Shown piece after piece: positions 52,444 through 61,950 of a DNA stretch of 63,072 nucleotides. The stretch spans positions 1 through 63,072 of the forward strand of contig NZ_JAERTY010000017.1 in NCBI RefSeq assembly GCF_016746095.1. The letters run 5' to 3'. Each line of letters begins with the position of its first letter. Positions within the stretch are counted from its first letter, which is position 1. The position numbers and the translations under genes are program-made. The stretch comes from Sphingobacterium faecale (GTDB lineage: Bacteria; Bacteroidota; Bacteroidia; Sphingobacteriales; Sphingobacteriaceae). The notes beneath the pieces were generated by a model that was not told where the DNA came from, ran no database searches, and saw only the letters and a list, made by a program, of their open reading frames with translations.

Positions 52444-54975
52444 TTACTTTTTCTTCAATTGCTGCAAACGCTGCTTGGCCGAGGAAATGACATCATCATC
52501 GCCTTCATAGTTTTCAAGGATGCTTTCTAACGTACTCTTGGCCTGCACAGTATTGCCTTTGCGTGCATAGATATCCGCTAGGAGTATGAAACTCTTGGCG
52601 ACCCAATAATCATGGGAGTCCATGTTGTCGATCACATCAAAAGCGGACTTTTGGGCTTTATCGTACTCCTTGTTTTCATACTGCAATAGCCCTACACGAT
52701 ACCGCGCCTCTGCGCTGGCTGCTGACTGACTTTTTAGGGCAGCCAAATTCAATTCCTTCAGTGCAGATTCCTTATTTGCTTGCTGTAGCATGGCCTTAGC
52801 GATATACAAGTGTGCTGTGGCGATTTCTTCATCAGATACCCGATCATAGTTTTTTATTAGTTTGACATACTTATCCATCTGCTTTAAGTCACCGATCTCG
52901 AAATAACAAATCATCAGATTGGTGACGGCGTATCCGTAGTTGTCTTTGTAATCAGTATTGAGCTCAAGTTTCTTGAGGTGTACGATAGCTTCATTGTATT
53001 CCTTCAGACTCAGGTATAATGCAGCAGCGGTAAGGAGTGTATTCTCTGTATAGGGGCTTGTCCAATCGTTGAGGATAATGTTGAGATCCTTCAGCGCTTC
53101 TCTGGGGTGACCCGTATGGTATAAACTGACCCCACGGATATAGCGCGCATGCTTTTCTTGCCTAGGCTTAGGAAATTTATCAAAATAGGCATTGATCGCC
53201 TCTACTGCAGGTCCGTATTGGCCTCTGGAAAAGAGGGTCTGGCCTGCCTTGAATGCTAGATTGTCCTGCTCTGCGGGACTGAGATCGGTGATATTGTTGC
53301 TGAGGGCGTACTGAATATAACTGGTCGCATCGCCCTGATCGAGATAGATATTTTCAATGGATCGCATGGCCTGTGCTGCTTCCCTAGTTGTACTGAATTC
53401 GGTCACCACTTTCTGGAAGGTGGACATCGCGGCTTCGGAGTTATCCTGATTGTACTGTACAAGTCCAATGGTCAGGAGTGCTCTCGGTACATAGCTGCTG
53501 CGCGGGTATTTTTTGATCATCTTTTCCAATCCTTTGATCGCGTCGTCATAATTGCCTGCAAGGAAATAGACATAGGGTATCTCGAATGCTACGTCATCGG
53601 CATAGTCTGAGGTCGGAAATTTTTCAACGACGGAGCGCAGGGTGTTGAGCTTGGCTTCGTTGTCGCCCTGCAAGCCCTGAATAATACCGTGCTGGAACAA
53701 GGCGTAATCTTGGTTGGGAGCTCTGCTGTTGATCAGCCGGTCATAGTATTGGTTGGCCCGTTGATAATTTCGGGTCGCTAAATAGGAATCTCCTAAACGA
53801 GCGATCACATCATACTGTATATTTTTGTCTAAGGAACTTTCGGTGGTGGCCAAAAAACGTTCAAAATACTGGGCTGCCATGCTATATCTATGGACCCGGA
53901 AAGCCGAATAGGCCAAAGCATAGTTGGCATAATTGTATACATCGGTGTTTCGTGCAGCAGGCAGACTGAGAAATCTGGAAAAGTTGTCGACCGCCTCGCT
54001 GTATTTACGTACTTCGTACATGGCTTCTGCTTTCCAATAGGTTGCCAACGCTGCCATTTCGATATCTATTGGCAGTTTTTCTGCCCGCATCAACATGGAT
54101 ATGCTGTTTTCAAAGGCGCGTTCGTTATAAAACTCCAGTCCCCGATAATAAGTTATCTTCTGATAGACCGCATCTGCTTTCTGCTTTCGAGTGGGAAATG
54201 ATTCCAACAAATACACAGCTGTCTCAAAATTACTGCCACCGGATAAAATTTCAGCGGTGCGTGTTTCGCTATTTTCGTTTCGATCTGCTTGCAGATTAAT
54301 GTTAGCGTATTTCAGCGCGAGATATTGTTGAAGGGGCGGCACGGCAGATTGGATGGAATCCAACCCACCTAAGATCTTGGCGTAGTTATAAAGGGCATCT
54401 GCTTTCAGTTCCTGATCGAAATCCATTTTTGAAGCTTTGGAAAACGCAGCCCATGCGCCTTGCTTGTCCCCTGTCTCTTGGGCAATCTTACCTAATGCAA
54501 TAATCGAACTCTGATAAAAAGCATCGGATGGTCCTACTTTCTTCAGAATGGAGGTGGCTCTTTCGTACTCGCCGGCGTGATAGGCCATAATACCAATCCT
54601 GTTATTATCGATATTATTGCGGGCTGCATTGGGGTACTTTTCGGGCAATGGACTATGAAAAGGCCGTCTAAAATCATTCATATCAAAATAGATGCTGGCA
54701 ACGACCTGGCGTAATTCGGCCTCTAGGTCTTTGCGCTCGATCTTCATATCCGGACTGCGGCGGATCTTGACCGCATCAGCTAGCATGGGACGGTAGTCGC
54801 GTACAATTTCAATAGAATCTAGAACTGTTGGTTGGCTATTTGCCTTTTGCTCAACAATCTGTCCTTTTTCGCCCTGTTGCTTTATCTGTTCCTGCGCATA
54901 CCCGGCAAGTAGCAAAACTGACAAAAGACCGGTAAGCACATGTTTCTTAAAGCGTATATTTAGTTTTAGTACCAT
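52444..54975 (-). CDS. Large exported TPR-repeat protein
   Basis: Start chosen at ATG 54975 (VLKLNIRFKKHVLTGLLSVL), which gives a signal peptide ending GYAQEQ; an ATG at 55005 adds 10 residues. About 843 residues, nearly all tetratricopeptide repeats, for example IGIMAYHAGEYERATSIL, ATYWKAEAMYEVRKYSEAVD, YALAYSAFRVHRYSMAAQYF and GNYDDAIKGLEKMIKKYPRS. The N-terminus has VLDSIEIVRDYRPMLADAVK, a conserved lead-in of Bacteroidota envelope TPR proteins. It probably organises envelope protein complexes. Monocistronic by spacing. Confidence 0.82.
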   Translation of the reverse strand: MVLKLNIRFKKHVLTGLLSVLLLAGYAQEQIKQQGEKGQIVEQKANSQPTVLDSIEIVRDYRPMLADAVKIRRSPDMKIERKDLEAELRQVVASIYFDMNDFRRPFHSPLPEKYPNAARNNIDNNRIGIMAYHAGEYERATSILKKVGPSDAFYQSSIIALGKIAQETGDKQGAWAAFSKASKMDFDQELKADALYNYAKILGGLDSIQSAVPPLQQYLALKYANINLQADRNENSETRTAEILSGGSNFETAVYLLESFPTRKQKADAVYQKITYYRGLEFYNERAFENSISMLMRAEKLPIDIEMAALATYWKAEAMYEVRKYSEAVDNFSRFLSLPAARNTDVYNYANYALAYSAFRVHRYSMAAQYFERFLATTESSLDKNIQYDVIARLGDSYLATRNYQRANQYYDRLINSRAPNQDYALFQHGIIQGLQGDNEAKLNTLRSVVEKFPTSDYADDVAFEIPYVYFLAGNYDDAIKGLEKMIKKYPRSSYVPRALLTIGLVQYNQDNSEAAMSTFQKVVTEFSTTREAAQAMRSIENIYLDQGDATSYIQYALSNNITDLSPAEQDNLAFKAGQTLFSRGQYGPAVEAINAYFDKFPKPRQEKHARYIRGVSLYHTGHPREALKDLNIILNDWTSPYTENTLLTAAALYLSLKEYNEAIVHLKKLELNTDYKDNYGYAVTNLMICYFEIGDLKQMDKYVKLIKNYDRVSDEEIATAHLYIAKAMLQQANKESALKELNLAALKSQSAASAEARYRVGLLQYENKEYDKAQKSAFDVIDNMDSHDYWVAKSFILLADIYARKGNTVQAKSTLESILENYEGDDDVISSAKQRLQQLKKK

Positions 54976-55005
54976 TGTTCTTCCTTTTTTCTGATATCTC
55001 TCCAT

Positions 55006-55555
55006 CTAATCCTTTACGTGGTAATAATGATCGCATAATCTTCCTAACGTGTGATATCCAAAGCTAAAAAATTCCGATCACAATCTGCCAATTAGCCCGA
55101 ATTACGGGGTCACCATCTAACCCGTCAGAATAAGATGTATTAAAACCATGCCATAAACTAAAAACATCTTTTTAAATATGCGTGACTATCGGTGCTTTTA
55201 CAACCTTGCTCTCTAAATTGGAATATAATCGATACGCCATCGGTAATAAAATACTTATACATTACGGGAAACCGTATTTTACTTCTAATACGTTTACTTA
55301 CCTTGTACATTATATGTAAACAATATAAAATCGGTTAGTGCGTGCGTAAGAAGGCCGTCTTCCCAAGAGATGGCTTTCTTTGCCATTAGAAAAGGGCTTC
55401 ACCTCCACAATAGATGAATATAAAACCCTTGATCGATCAACTCAACGCCATTCCTCCCCATGATGCTACTCCCCTATCTATGAGGTGAATTCTATTATAG
55501 AATGAGTGCATAGATTAGACTGCGATAAGGCAAAAAAGCTATTGGAACTTTAATC
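55006..55555. other. Gap of 550 bp with a possible Crp-like remnant
   Basis: No full gene. On the plus strand, ATG at 55414 to TGA at 55486-55488 encodes 24 residues starting MNIKPLIDQLNAI, which resembles the first helix of Crp/Fnr-type regulators, then stops. An imperfect hairpin (around 55350-55375) lies nearby. The rest is A+T-rich and presumably holds the promoter of the TPR gene. Confidence 0.35.
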
Positions 55556-56851
55556 TTATCTACGTTTTCTGTGTGATTTGGGTTTAACCATGACTTGATC
55601 CAGAGGTTTGCCATTACGATCGTAAAGTGTGAGTTTAAGGTGCTTTTTATTAGCGCTCATTATTAAAGCGCCTACAGTATTAGGCCCTTCTGTCCACCGT
55701 GATCTAATAAGATCCTGATTGTACTGCAATGCCCCCATAGCCTGTCCACGTTCGTTATCAGCGGAAGGCGTCTGTATATAGACTGTTCCTCTGCTGCCAT
55801 CGGTCTCCTTGTCGGCATATAGTGCATTGGTACGTACGTAAATATGGTTGTTGCCACTGATGGCTAAATCGACTCTTAACTCGTCGAATAGCTGCTTCCA
55901 TCTTGTATATTGTGAACTACGACCATCTCCTCCCATAAACCATTGGTAATGGGAAACGACGACCAAGTACTTTGATGGGTTATCTCTCACAACTGCTTTC
56001 ATCCATTGCTGTGCTTCTGTAAGGCCCTCTTCACTTTTCATAGCCTCGTTATTTAGCATTACGAACAATGTATTACCATAGGTAAAATAATAACACACGC
56101 CTAATTGATCGCCATACCCATTGTCCGGATTATTGTTGACGTTACGAAAAAAAGCATTACTCTGCGCGTGCTGTCTCGTCATATCATCATGATTTCCATT
56201 AACTCCTGCCCATACGTACCGGCTAAAGGTAGAATCGGCATATAGTGTCGGCCAAAAGGAATAGCTGCCTCCCCAAGCGGATAGATCACCGACATGGAGC
56301 ATCATATCAAATGGTTGCTTATGTTGTTTTTCAAGTTGTTGAATCATGGACATGCCCGCCTTTTGTCTATCGGGTAACGGTGCATATACGTGTATATCCG
56401 AGATAACCCCCATGTTCCAGCGATCGGATCCGGGTGCTGTTCTGAACATCCGGATATCCTTGTCGTTGTTTACATCGATCGTACCCGAAGTCAGTTTATA
56501 CTGATACTGGGTGCCAGGTTTTAGATCCTGTAAAGTGACGGTATTACGTACGAACTTTGCATCTTCGTAGAAATCTTCTCCATTGGGTCTTTTGGAATAT
56601 ATACTATCAAATACGGAACATAGGGATTGATCAGCCTCAATAGTTACGGCTTTCTTCCAGTTCTTATCCGTTGTCTGCGTATAGGTGATGTAAGACTTGC
56701 CGCTACCTAGCTCCTGATGCCAATTGAGGCGGATCTCTGTCGAGGCGTTTTGCCCTGGATTAGCAATAACGGTGTATATTTTATGTTGTGCATTAGCTTT
56801 CTGAAGTCCTAAAAAAAGTATTAGTACCAAGAATAATTGTTTAAGGTTCAT
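55556..56851 (-). CDS. Secreted metallophosphoesterase, purple-acid-phosphatase-like
   Basis: A 431-residue exported protein (signal peptide ending KANAQ). Residues about 20-140 form an Fn3-like N-terminal domain (STEIRLNWHQELGSGKSYI, TVTLQDLKPGTQYQYKL). The catalytic domain follows with all metal motifs: VISDIH (about 155), HVGDLSAWGG, GVNGNHDD, VVVSHYQWF and SGNNHIYV. The GNNHIY end differs from the usual GHxH by the second residue, as in other Bacteroidota members. It probably hydrolyses phosphate esters in the periplasm. It stands alone between two long gaps. Confidence 0.88.
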   Translation of the reverse strand: MNLKQLFLVLILFLGLQKANAQHKIYTVIANPGQNASTEIRLNWHQELGSGKSYITYTQTTDKNWKKAVTIEADQSLCSVFDSIYSKRPNGEDFYEDAKFVRNTVTLQDLKPGTQYQYKLTSGTIDVNNDKDIRMFRTAPGSDRWNMGVISDIHVYAPLPDRQKAGMSMIQQLEKQHKQPFDMMLHVGDLSAWGGSYSFWPTLYADSTFSRYVWAGVNGNHDDMTRQHAQSNAFFRNVNNNPDNGYGDQLGVCYYFTYGNTLFVMLNNEAMKSEEGLTEAQQWMKAVVRDNPSKYLVVVSHYQWFMGGDGRSSQYTRWKQLFDELRVDLAISGNNHIYVRTNALYADKETDGSRGTVYIQTPSADNERGQAMGALQYNQDLIRSRWTEGPNTVGALIMSANKKHLKLTLYDRNGKPLDQVMVKPKSHRKRR

Positions 56852-57046
56852 ATGTACAATATCGTTTAAAAAATTGATAAAATCATATACTGAGAACGAA
56901 AAGATGTTAATACAGTCTCACATTGGGCTACGTGTCGGCAGTTATCCTGAAGATTATACCGAACATTGATCCGTCCTGTTTAATGAATAGGTCTAACTTT
57001 TCCTGGTAATGAGCAGGTGAAATTACAGAAAAACCTAAAACAAAAA

Positions 57047-57075
57047 ACTTGAAGCCACGCTCTGCGACTTCAAGT
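57047..57075 (-). terminator. Terminator after the fimbrillin-like lipoprotein gene
   Basis: On the minus strand ACTTGAAG pairs with CTTCAAGT (8 bp, arms 57068-57075 and 57047-57054) and is followed by a run of six T. A second small stem (TCTCTT/AAGAGA, 57081-57096) lies between it and the stop at 57122. Good intrinsic terminator for the operon 59287-57122. Confidence 0.8.
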
Positions 57076-57121
57076 AGAAATCTCTTAGAAAAGAGACTAA
57101 CCTATTTAAAACAACTAACTA

Positions 57122-59119
57122 CTAATTTCTGTTAATCCCGTGATAATGCGCCCTATTTAGCATCCAAGATATTATATTCCCAAATACGATACTATTCGCA
57201 ATCTGAAAACCACCAGCACTGGTACCTGCTGCAGGCGAACCTGTTGCACCGGGATAGCCGTAACCTTGTAGAATAGGAAACACAGTTGTAGGGTTTATTC
57301 GGAAAGGGTCTTCATGAGTAGTGGTAACAGCAATCACCTTCTCATTCAGATAAAAACCACCGTCCCCAACAAAGAAGAAACTTTTTGACTTGTGTCTAAA
57401 GAAGCACATTCCTTGGGGCGAGGGGGCTTTATAGTTTTGAGAATGTGTACTGTAAATAATAACATCGCTTCCTGTATATCCATTTATATACCCTGTACCG
57501 ATTCTATCCTGTCCCCAATGGTAAGATCGTGCGTCTCCAAAAGGACCGTTCAAAATGACTTCATCTCCTGCTCCACTAGGTGTATCCGTAAATTTATAAA
57601 CACCAGCATATTCTGAAATATCTGACATTGATACGGTCTGCCCTAGTATATTACCTATGCCCCTTTGTGCATATTTTTCATAAACGCCATCTGGCTCGTC
57701 ATGAGTATAGAAAACATTACCACCCGCATCTATATAATCCTTGACCAAATCCCAACATTCATCGTTCAAGTAGTTATACCAATTTGCTATAATTAAAATG
57801 TCAGGATAATTTGCTGGATTGCTCATTAAAGTTTTGAACCTGTTCCATCCCGTAGAAGTGCGAGTAGCTAGATTACCGGTAGATGGAGCATCGATATCAA
57901 GTTGCGCAATGCTGACATATTGGCTTCCTAGTCCAAAATTAGACGCTGTCCTCAAGAATTTTCCAGCGGCAGTAGCTGGGGCGAGCCGATAGCCATTACT
58001 CGCATTACTATTACTAAAAGGCGCTATCCGCATCCTAGGAAGCGTAAAGGAGACCAGCATGGTACCTTTAAGCACATAGCCTTTCTTATAGTAGGGGTCC
58101 GTTCCAAATGCGAACGTCGTATAACCATTACCCGGTAATTCATCTTCAGTTAATAATCGTGGATCGTTAACTTTATATTGAATATTTAAGCTGTCAATTT
58201 TCACCCCAAAGGAGGCCACGTCTTCCTGTGCTGTGTAATACCGTGCAACACGCTTGACGACACCTGCCTCTACCTCAGTTACAAAATTCAGCTTCGTAAT
58301 ATTGGCAGAAGTTAGAGGTGATTTAGCGGCAGTAAGTATATTGAAAGTACTGGTTTTAATTGCATCTGCATTAATAAACTCACCCGTCGTATTTAAAATA
58401 GCTCTAAATCCAGAGCTTTCTTTAATTTCTATCTGGAACTGATTTAATTGATGCTTGAAGAGAATAGGCAGTTTTGTTCCATTTGCAGTTGGTATTATTG
58501 TACCTGAGGCATACAACAAAGGTGTAGTAGTCGGTGTCGTCACTACCGGACTGCTAGGGTTTGGAGCAGGTATAGGGGTAGTCGTGTTGTAAGAATAAGC
58601 ATACCACTTATAGGTGCTACCAGACGTAACAGTTATGTGCTGCTGCTGCCCGGCAGTTACTTCTACGGAGGCGACGAGAGCATTGCTTGACGTATAAACC
58701 AATAGCCTATATTTAGTATCATTTTTCATAGGCACCGTTGCTGCATATAACTCCCGTTTATTTTTTAAGTCTGTATTTAATAGGTGTTCAAAACCGCTCG
58801 TGTCTTTTCTTTGGTCGGATTGAATACTGAAAATGACATCATTTTTGGTAAAAGATCCTTGATTTGTCTTTTTGTCCGCAGGTAGTAGCACATAATTATC
58901 ACTATTGGCAGATGCTTTCAGATTGGGTGCTGTAATATCACTATCGACACCATCTACCGTAAAAATCAAATCTATGGTCTCGCCTAGAGGGCCTTCCTCT
59001 TTCTTCATTTTTGAACAGCTCGAGATCAGAGCAGTCGTAACGATCAATAAAATAATCTTATAGTGTAGTTTTCCTTTAAACGTAAACGCGTTTTTAGGAA
59101 TGATTAATAAATATCTCAT
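57122..59119 (-). CDS. Large lipoprotein, fimbrillin-like N-terminus and GATase-like C-terminus
   Basis: A 665-residue lipoprotein; the signal lies at residues about 18-35 (KIILLIVTTALISSCSK) after a short extension. The N-terminal half is beta-rich with a linker of P and T (about residues 180-198) and resembles fimbrillin-type adhesins (ITVTSGSTYKWYAYSYN, KLPILFKHQLNQFQIEI). The C-terminal half has an alpha/beta pattern close to class I GATase/ThuA-like folds (NYPDILIIANWYNYL, DLVKDYIDAGGNVFYTHDEP, KSFFFVGDGGFYL). It starts 3 nt after the stop of the 54-residue peptide gene, so the two are an operon. Role unknown; surface location likely. Confidence 0.7.
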   Translation of the reverse strand: MRYLLIIPKNAFTFKGKLHYKIILLIVTTALISSCSKMKKEEGPLGETIDLIFTVDGVDSDITAPNLKASANSDNYVLLPADKKTNQGSFTKNDVIFSIQSDQRKDTSGFEHLLNTDLKNKRELYAATVPMKNDTKYRLLVYTSSNALVASVEVTAGQQQHITVTSGSTYKWYAYSYNTTTPIPAPNPSSPVVTTPTTTPLLYASGTIIPTANGTKLPILFKHQLNQFQIEIKESSGFRAILNTTGEFINADAIKTSTFNILTAAKSPLTSANITKLNFVTEVEAGVVKRVARYYTAQEDVASFGVKIDSLNIQYKVNDPRLLTEDELPGNGYTTFAFGTDPYYKKGYVLKGTMLVSFTLPRMRIAPFSNSNASNGYRLAPATAAGKFLRTASNFGLGSQYVSIAQLDIDAPSTGNLATRTSTGWNRFKTLMSNPANYPDILIIANWYNYLNDECWDLVKDYIDAGGNVFYTHDEPDGVYEKYAQRGIGNILGQTVSMSDISEYAGVYKFTDTPSGAGDEVILNGPFGDARSYHWGQDRIGTGYINGYTGSDVIIYSTHSQNYKAPSPQGMCFFRHKSKSFFFVGDGGFYLNEKVIAVTTTHEDPFRINPTTVFPILQGYGYPGATGSPAAGTSAGGFQIANSIVFGNIISWMLNRAHYHGINRN

Positions 59120-59122
59120 AAT

Positions 59123-59287
59123 CTAATCTAAATCAATTGTCCATTTTTGTGTATCCTCTATTAGAATTTCTTCTTCTATTTCTGGCATACTGGTAGCCCC
59201 ACCTGTGACAATAGAGGCTGCGGCGATACTTTCTTCCAATTGAACTTTGATCACTTCAATCGTAGGTGTTTTGTACGTTTTCTTCAT
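59123..59287 (-). CDS. Small 54-residue peptide gene upstream of the fimbrillin-like gene
   Basis: ATG at 59287 to TAG at 59125-59123 encodes MKKTYKTPTIEVIKVQLEES, then IAAASIVTGG and an acidic tail (EIEEEILIEDTQKW). Short peptides with this KK..Y.TP.IEV..V.LE..IAA.S pattern occur in Bacteroidota next to fimbrillin-like lipoprotein genes. There is no signal peptide. The gene ends 3 nt before the lipoprotein start, so the two are co-translated. Function of the peptide is unknown. Confidence 0.7.
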   Translation of the reverse strand: MKKTYKTPTIEVIKVQLEESIAAASIVTGGATSMPEIEEEILIEDTQKWTIDLD

Positions 59288-59816
59288 ATCTAACTAATTA
59301 TTACATGAGCCCTCAAGCTCGGTTTGTTGTTTTTATGGAAATGAAAACATCCCATTCCGCAAGGAAAGCACATTACGTGCAGACTGCAATAAAGGAGTAT
59401 TTCATGGTAGAAATATTTTAATTTTTCGATGCTTCATAGGCGATAATGAATTCGCTAATCGTTACCTTTCTAAAAACAGGATTTCCCTATTTTACAATAG
59501 TTAACCTTTAGGTATTCTATTTATCTTAATGGTAAAACAAAATGTCTTAAAATTTGTTTTAAAAAAACGTAATCCCTTTTATTTTTTTGAAGAACATAGC
59601 TCCCAGAGTAAAAAAAACGTTATTGTGGATAAAATAAATTTCAAAAAAAAGTCGCAAAACAGCCTTGAGACATGCAGAAAACAGCGGAAAATTGCAGACA
59701 ACAATCGGGAATAAAATGAATCGAAATCTTGTGCAACCATAAAAAACATTACGGTTCCTTTCATATCTCAGTTTATATTTTGATCTTTAGTTAGTCGTAT
59801 AACTATTAAAAATATA
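59288..59816. other. A+T-rich intergenic region of 529 bp
   Basis: No convincing gene on either strand; two short overlapping frames near 59529-59764 have homopolymer-rich, random composition. The stretch separates the divergent peptide/lipoprotein operon and the SnoaL-like gene and must contain both promoters. No exact TAnnTTTG element with a proper -33 partner was found by eye. Confidence 0.5.
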
Positions 59817-60185
59817 ATGACAAAAGAAGAAATCCTACATTTAGAAAATAGACTGCACAACGCTATAAAAGAAAGTAATTTACAGGCTCTTGATGAATTG
59901 TTGCATAAAGATCTGCTTTTTGTCGCCGCAGACGGTACAGTAATAACCAAAGAACTCGATTTAGAAACTTATAGAGGTGGCCAACTAAAAATATACGAAC
60001 TCAAACCTACGGTGGAAAATCTAAATATTATTGGCGATCTGGCTGTTATTACCCTGAGCATGGATTTAAAAGGAGACTATAATTCACAGGCATTCGAAGC
60101 GAAATATCGTTATATCCGATTCTGGAAGGATTCTATTGAAGGAATTAAAGTGGTAGGTGGAAGTGGCATACAGATCCATTCGTAA
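59817..60185 (+). CDS. SnoaL-like / DUF4440 (NTF2-fold) protein
   Basis: A 122-residue cytosolic protein with the NTF2-like pattern: an N-terminal helix (EILHLENRLHNAIKESNLQA), LHKDLLFVAADGTVITKEL, a middle strand pair (VENLNIIGDLAVITLSMDL) and the closing strands YRYIRFWKDSIEGIKVVGGSG. Length and order fit DUF4440. Such proteins are small-molecule binding or isomerase-like; the substrate here is unknown. Confidence 0.82.
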   Translation: MTKEEILHLENRLHNAIKESNLQALDELLHKDLLFVAADGTVITKELDLETYRGGQLKIYELKPTVENLNIIGDLAVITLSMDLKGDYNSQAFEAKYRYIRFWKDSIEGIKVVGGSGIQIHS

Positions 60186-60342
60186 GTAAACATCCATCTT
60201 CCTATCCTCCATTCTGCCATGAGGGCTTAAATGAGCAAGGTATCTTTGCAACCAGATTCAATCTCTACCAACGATACGGATCCAACAGGTTATCTAGATT
60301 AAGAGATTATCAACAATACAAAAACATCAACTGCACTATAAT

Positions 60343-61308
60343 ATGATCGAAACCGATAAAATTTTAATAAGCGAAAATCCCCAAGATGTATATACACTTG
60401 AACTTAAAGATGGTCAGCCTTTTAATGGCTATGAAGTAACAAAGGAAAAGCTGATAGGCGAATTCCCTTTTGTCAACTATTACGAAGACGGCGAGCTAAA
60501 GGCAAAATATGCTGTAGATTTCATTGCAAAAGATCAATACCAAGCTCCAATAGAATATACCCTAAAAACAACGTACAAGGAGGGAACAGTGGCAACTGGA
60601 AACGTATACCGTCAAACTGAAAATGGCTTTCTACTTACGGATCAATATAGCGACTATCAAAAGACAGGACTGTTGGTAGACATATTTGACATGCATTATT
60701 TCAATCGCATCTCTTTTAAGATAGACAACAACCACCTGGTGATCAAAGCTTTTGACAGCAAGGATGAAGTCAAAATATATAAAAAAGAGGGATGGGCTGT
60801 AGCTGATTATTACGTCAACGGAAAACTGATGCAACAATCTGAACCTATGCTACTACGGGTTTCAGAAGGCACGCCACACTCCAGTTCTATATTTTATTAC
60901 GATTCGGATAATCTATTGCGTCAATATAATATGCTTCCGAACCTGGGTCGCACGCCCTGTTCTGATCACAAACTATTGTCGCAATTCTACGCACAGTTTT
61001 CTTTTGAATACGCTGGTCAAATTGGGGATTTGCTGTATCAAATAGACCACTATTTCACAACGGCTACAGTAGATACGGAAGAGCCTATAGAAGCTATATT
61101 CGAACATTTGGCAATACCATACACCCAAGAGACTATCCTGGGTTATGTGAGCTTTGATGAAGCCAGCCGACCTCATACTGCTGTGCTGTTCCGGAATATG
61201 AAGCAGGAAAAATATCAACAGTTTACAACGATCAACAGCCCAATAACGGATACGGATACTGTCGTACAATTATTGCAGGTAATGAAGCAAGATATTACGC
61301 CGCAGTAA
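60343..61308 (+). CDS. Hypothetical protein (321 aa)
   Basis: A 321-residue protein without signal peptide. The N-terminal half is beta-rich with tyrosine/glycine turns that recall MORN-type antitoxin-like repeats (YTLELKDGQPFNGYE, FVNYYEDGELKAKYAVDF, WAVADYYVNGKLMQQSEPML). The C-terminal third is helical (HKLLSQFYAQFSFEYAGQIG). No family is firmly recognised. Neighbours: DUF4440 protein upstream, a small outer-membrane-like protein downstream. Confidence 0.65.
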   Translation: MIETDKILISENPQDVYTLELKDGQPFNGYEVTKEKLIGEFPFVNYYEDGELKAKYAVDFIAKDQYQAPIEYTLKTTYKEGTVATGNVYRQTENGFLLTDQYSDYQKTGLLVDIFDMHYFNRISFKIDNNHLVIKAFDSKDEVKIYKKEGWAVADYYVNGKLMQQSEPMLLRVSEGTPHSSSIFYYDSDNLLRQYNMLPNLGRTPCSDHKLLSQFYAQFSFEYAGQIGDLLYQIDHYFTTATVDTEEPIEAIFEHLAIPYTQETILGYVSFDEASRPHTAVLFRNMKQEKYQQFTTINSPITDTDTVVQLLQVMKQDITPQ

Positions 61309-61448
61309 GACACAACATTAGAGACGTAGGAGATGTTCCCTCGAATTTACTTTATAGGAATCGCGCTGTACCCAGTAACTTGGTATCATGTTTGCGATAG
61401 AAAGCTGCGAATCAGGCTCACTAAAAAATCGTATACTGTTATATACAT

Positions 61449-61901
61449 ATGAAAATTGCTTTAACTACACTATGCTTGCTACTGGGCATAGTTGCTGGTC
61501 CACACATTCAAGCTCAGAGCTACCTTTTTGGCCCAACGGTCAGTTATCAATACCAAAAAGGAAATATCCTAAAAACGGGCGTGTACTATGCTACCAGCAT
61601 TAATACGAGCAATATTTTAAAACTCGACGCGACAGCCAATTTTACATGGATACAAAACAAGCATGCTGTAATTCCTGAAGTAGCGGCAACATTTTTCTCG
61701 GATATGTATATATTGGGGTTATTCGCCAGAACCGAGTTCACCCCCTATACGGTAACGCCTAAGATTGGGATTTCTGCTCTTACTGTGCTTGAACTGGATC
61801 TAGGTTACGGATTTCCAATGGTCAATAAAGCCAACTACCGCCCCATCAAAGGATTTACAACATCTTTGCGTTTTAACATTCCGCTCAACACTAGGCTATA
61901 G
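61449..61901 (+). CDS. Small exported beta-barrel-like protein
   Basis: A 150-residue protein with a Sec signal peptide (TTLCLLLGIVAGPHIQAQ) and alternating hydrophobic strands with aromatic ends (YLFGPTVSYQYQKGNILKTG, FIRST-type turn glycines, GFTTSLRFNIPL). It looks like a small outer-membrane barrel or a truncated porin-like protein. The AraC gene begins about 50 nt downstream and may be co-transcribed. Confidence 0.65.
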   Translation: MKIALTTLCLLLGIVAGPHIQAQSYLFGPTVSYQYQKGNILKTGVYYATSINTSNILKLDATANFTWIQNKHAVIPEVAATFFSDMYILGLFARTEFTPYTVTPKIGISALTVLELDLGYGFPMVNKANYRPIKGFTTSLRFNIPLNTRL

Positions 61902-61950
61902 TTGCTATAACAGCGAGTTGCAGCATTTAGACGTTTACGAAAAAAGCACT

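Noticed and set aside
59529..59764. Overlapping short frames on both strands in the A+T-rich gap
   Set aside because: They arise from poly-A/poly-T runs, have no ribosome-binding site and no sensible composition.
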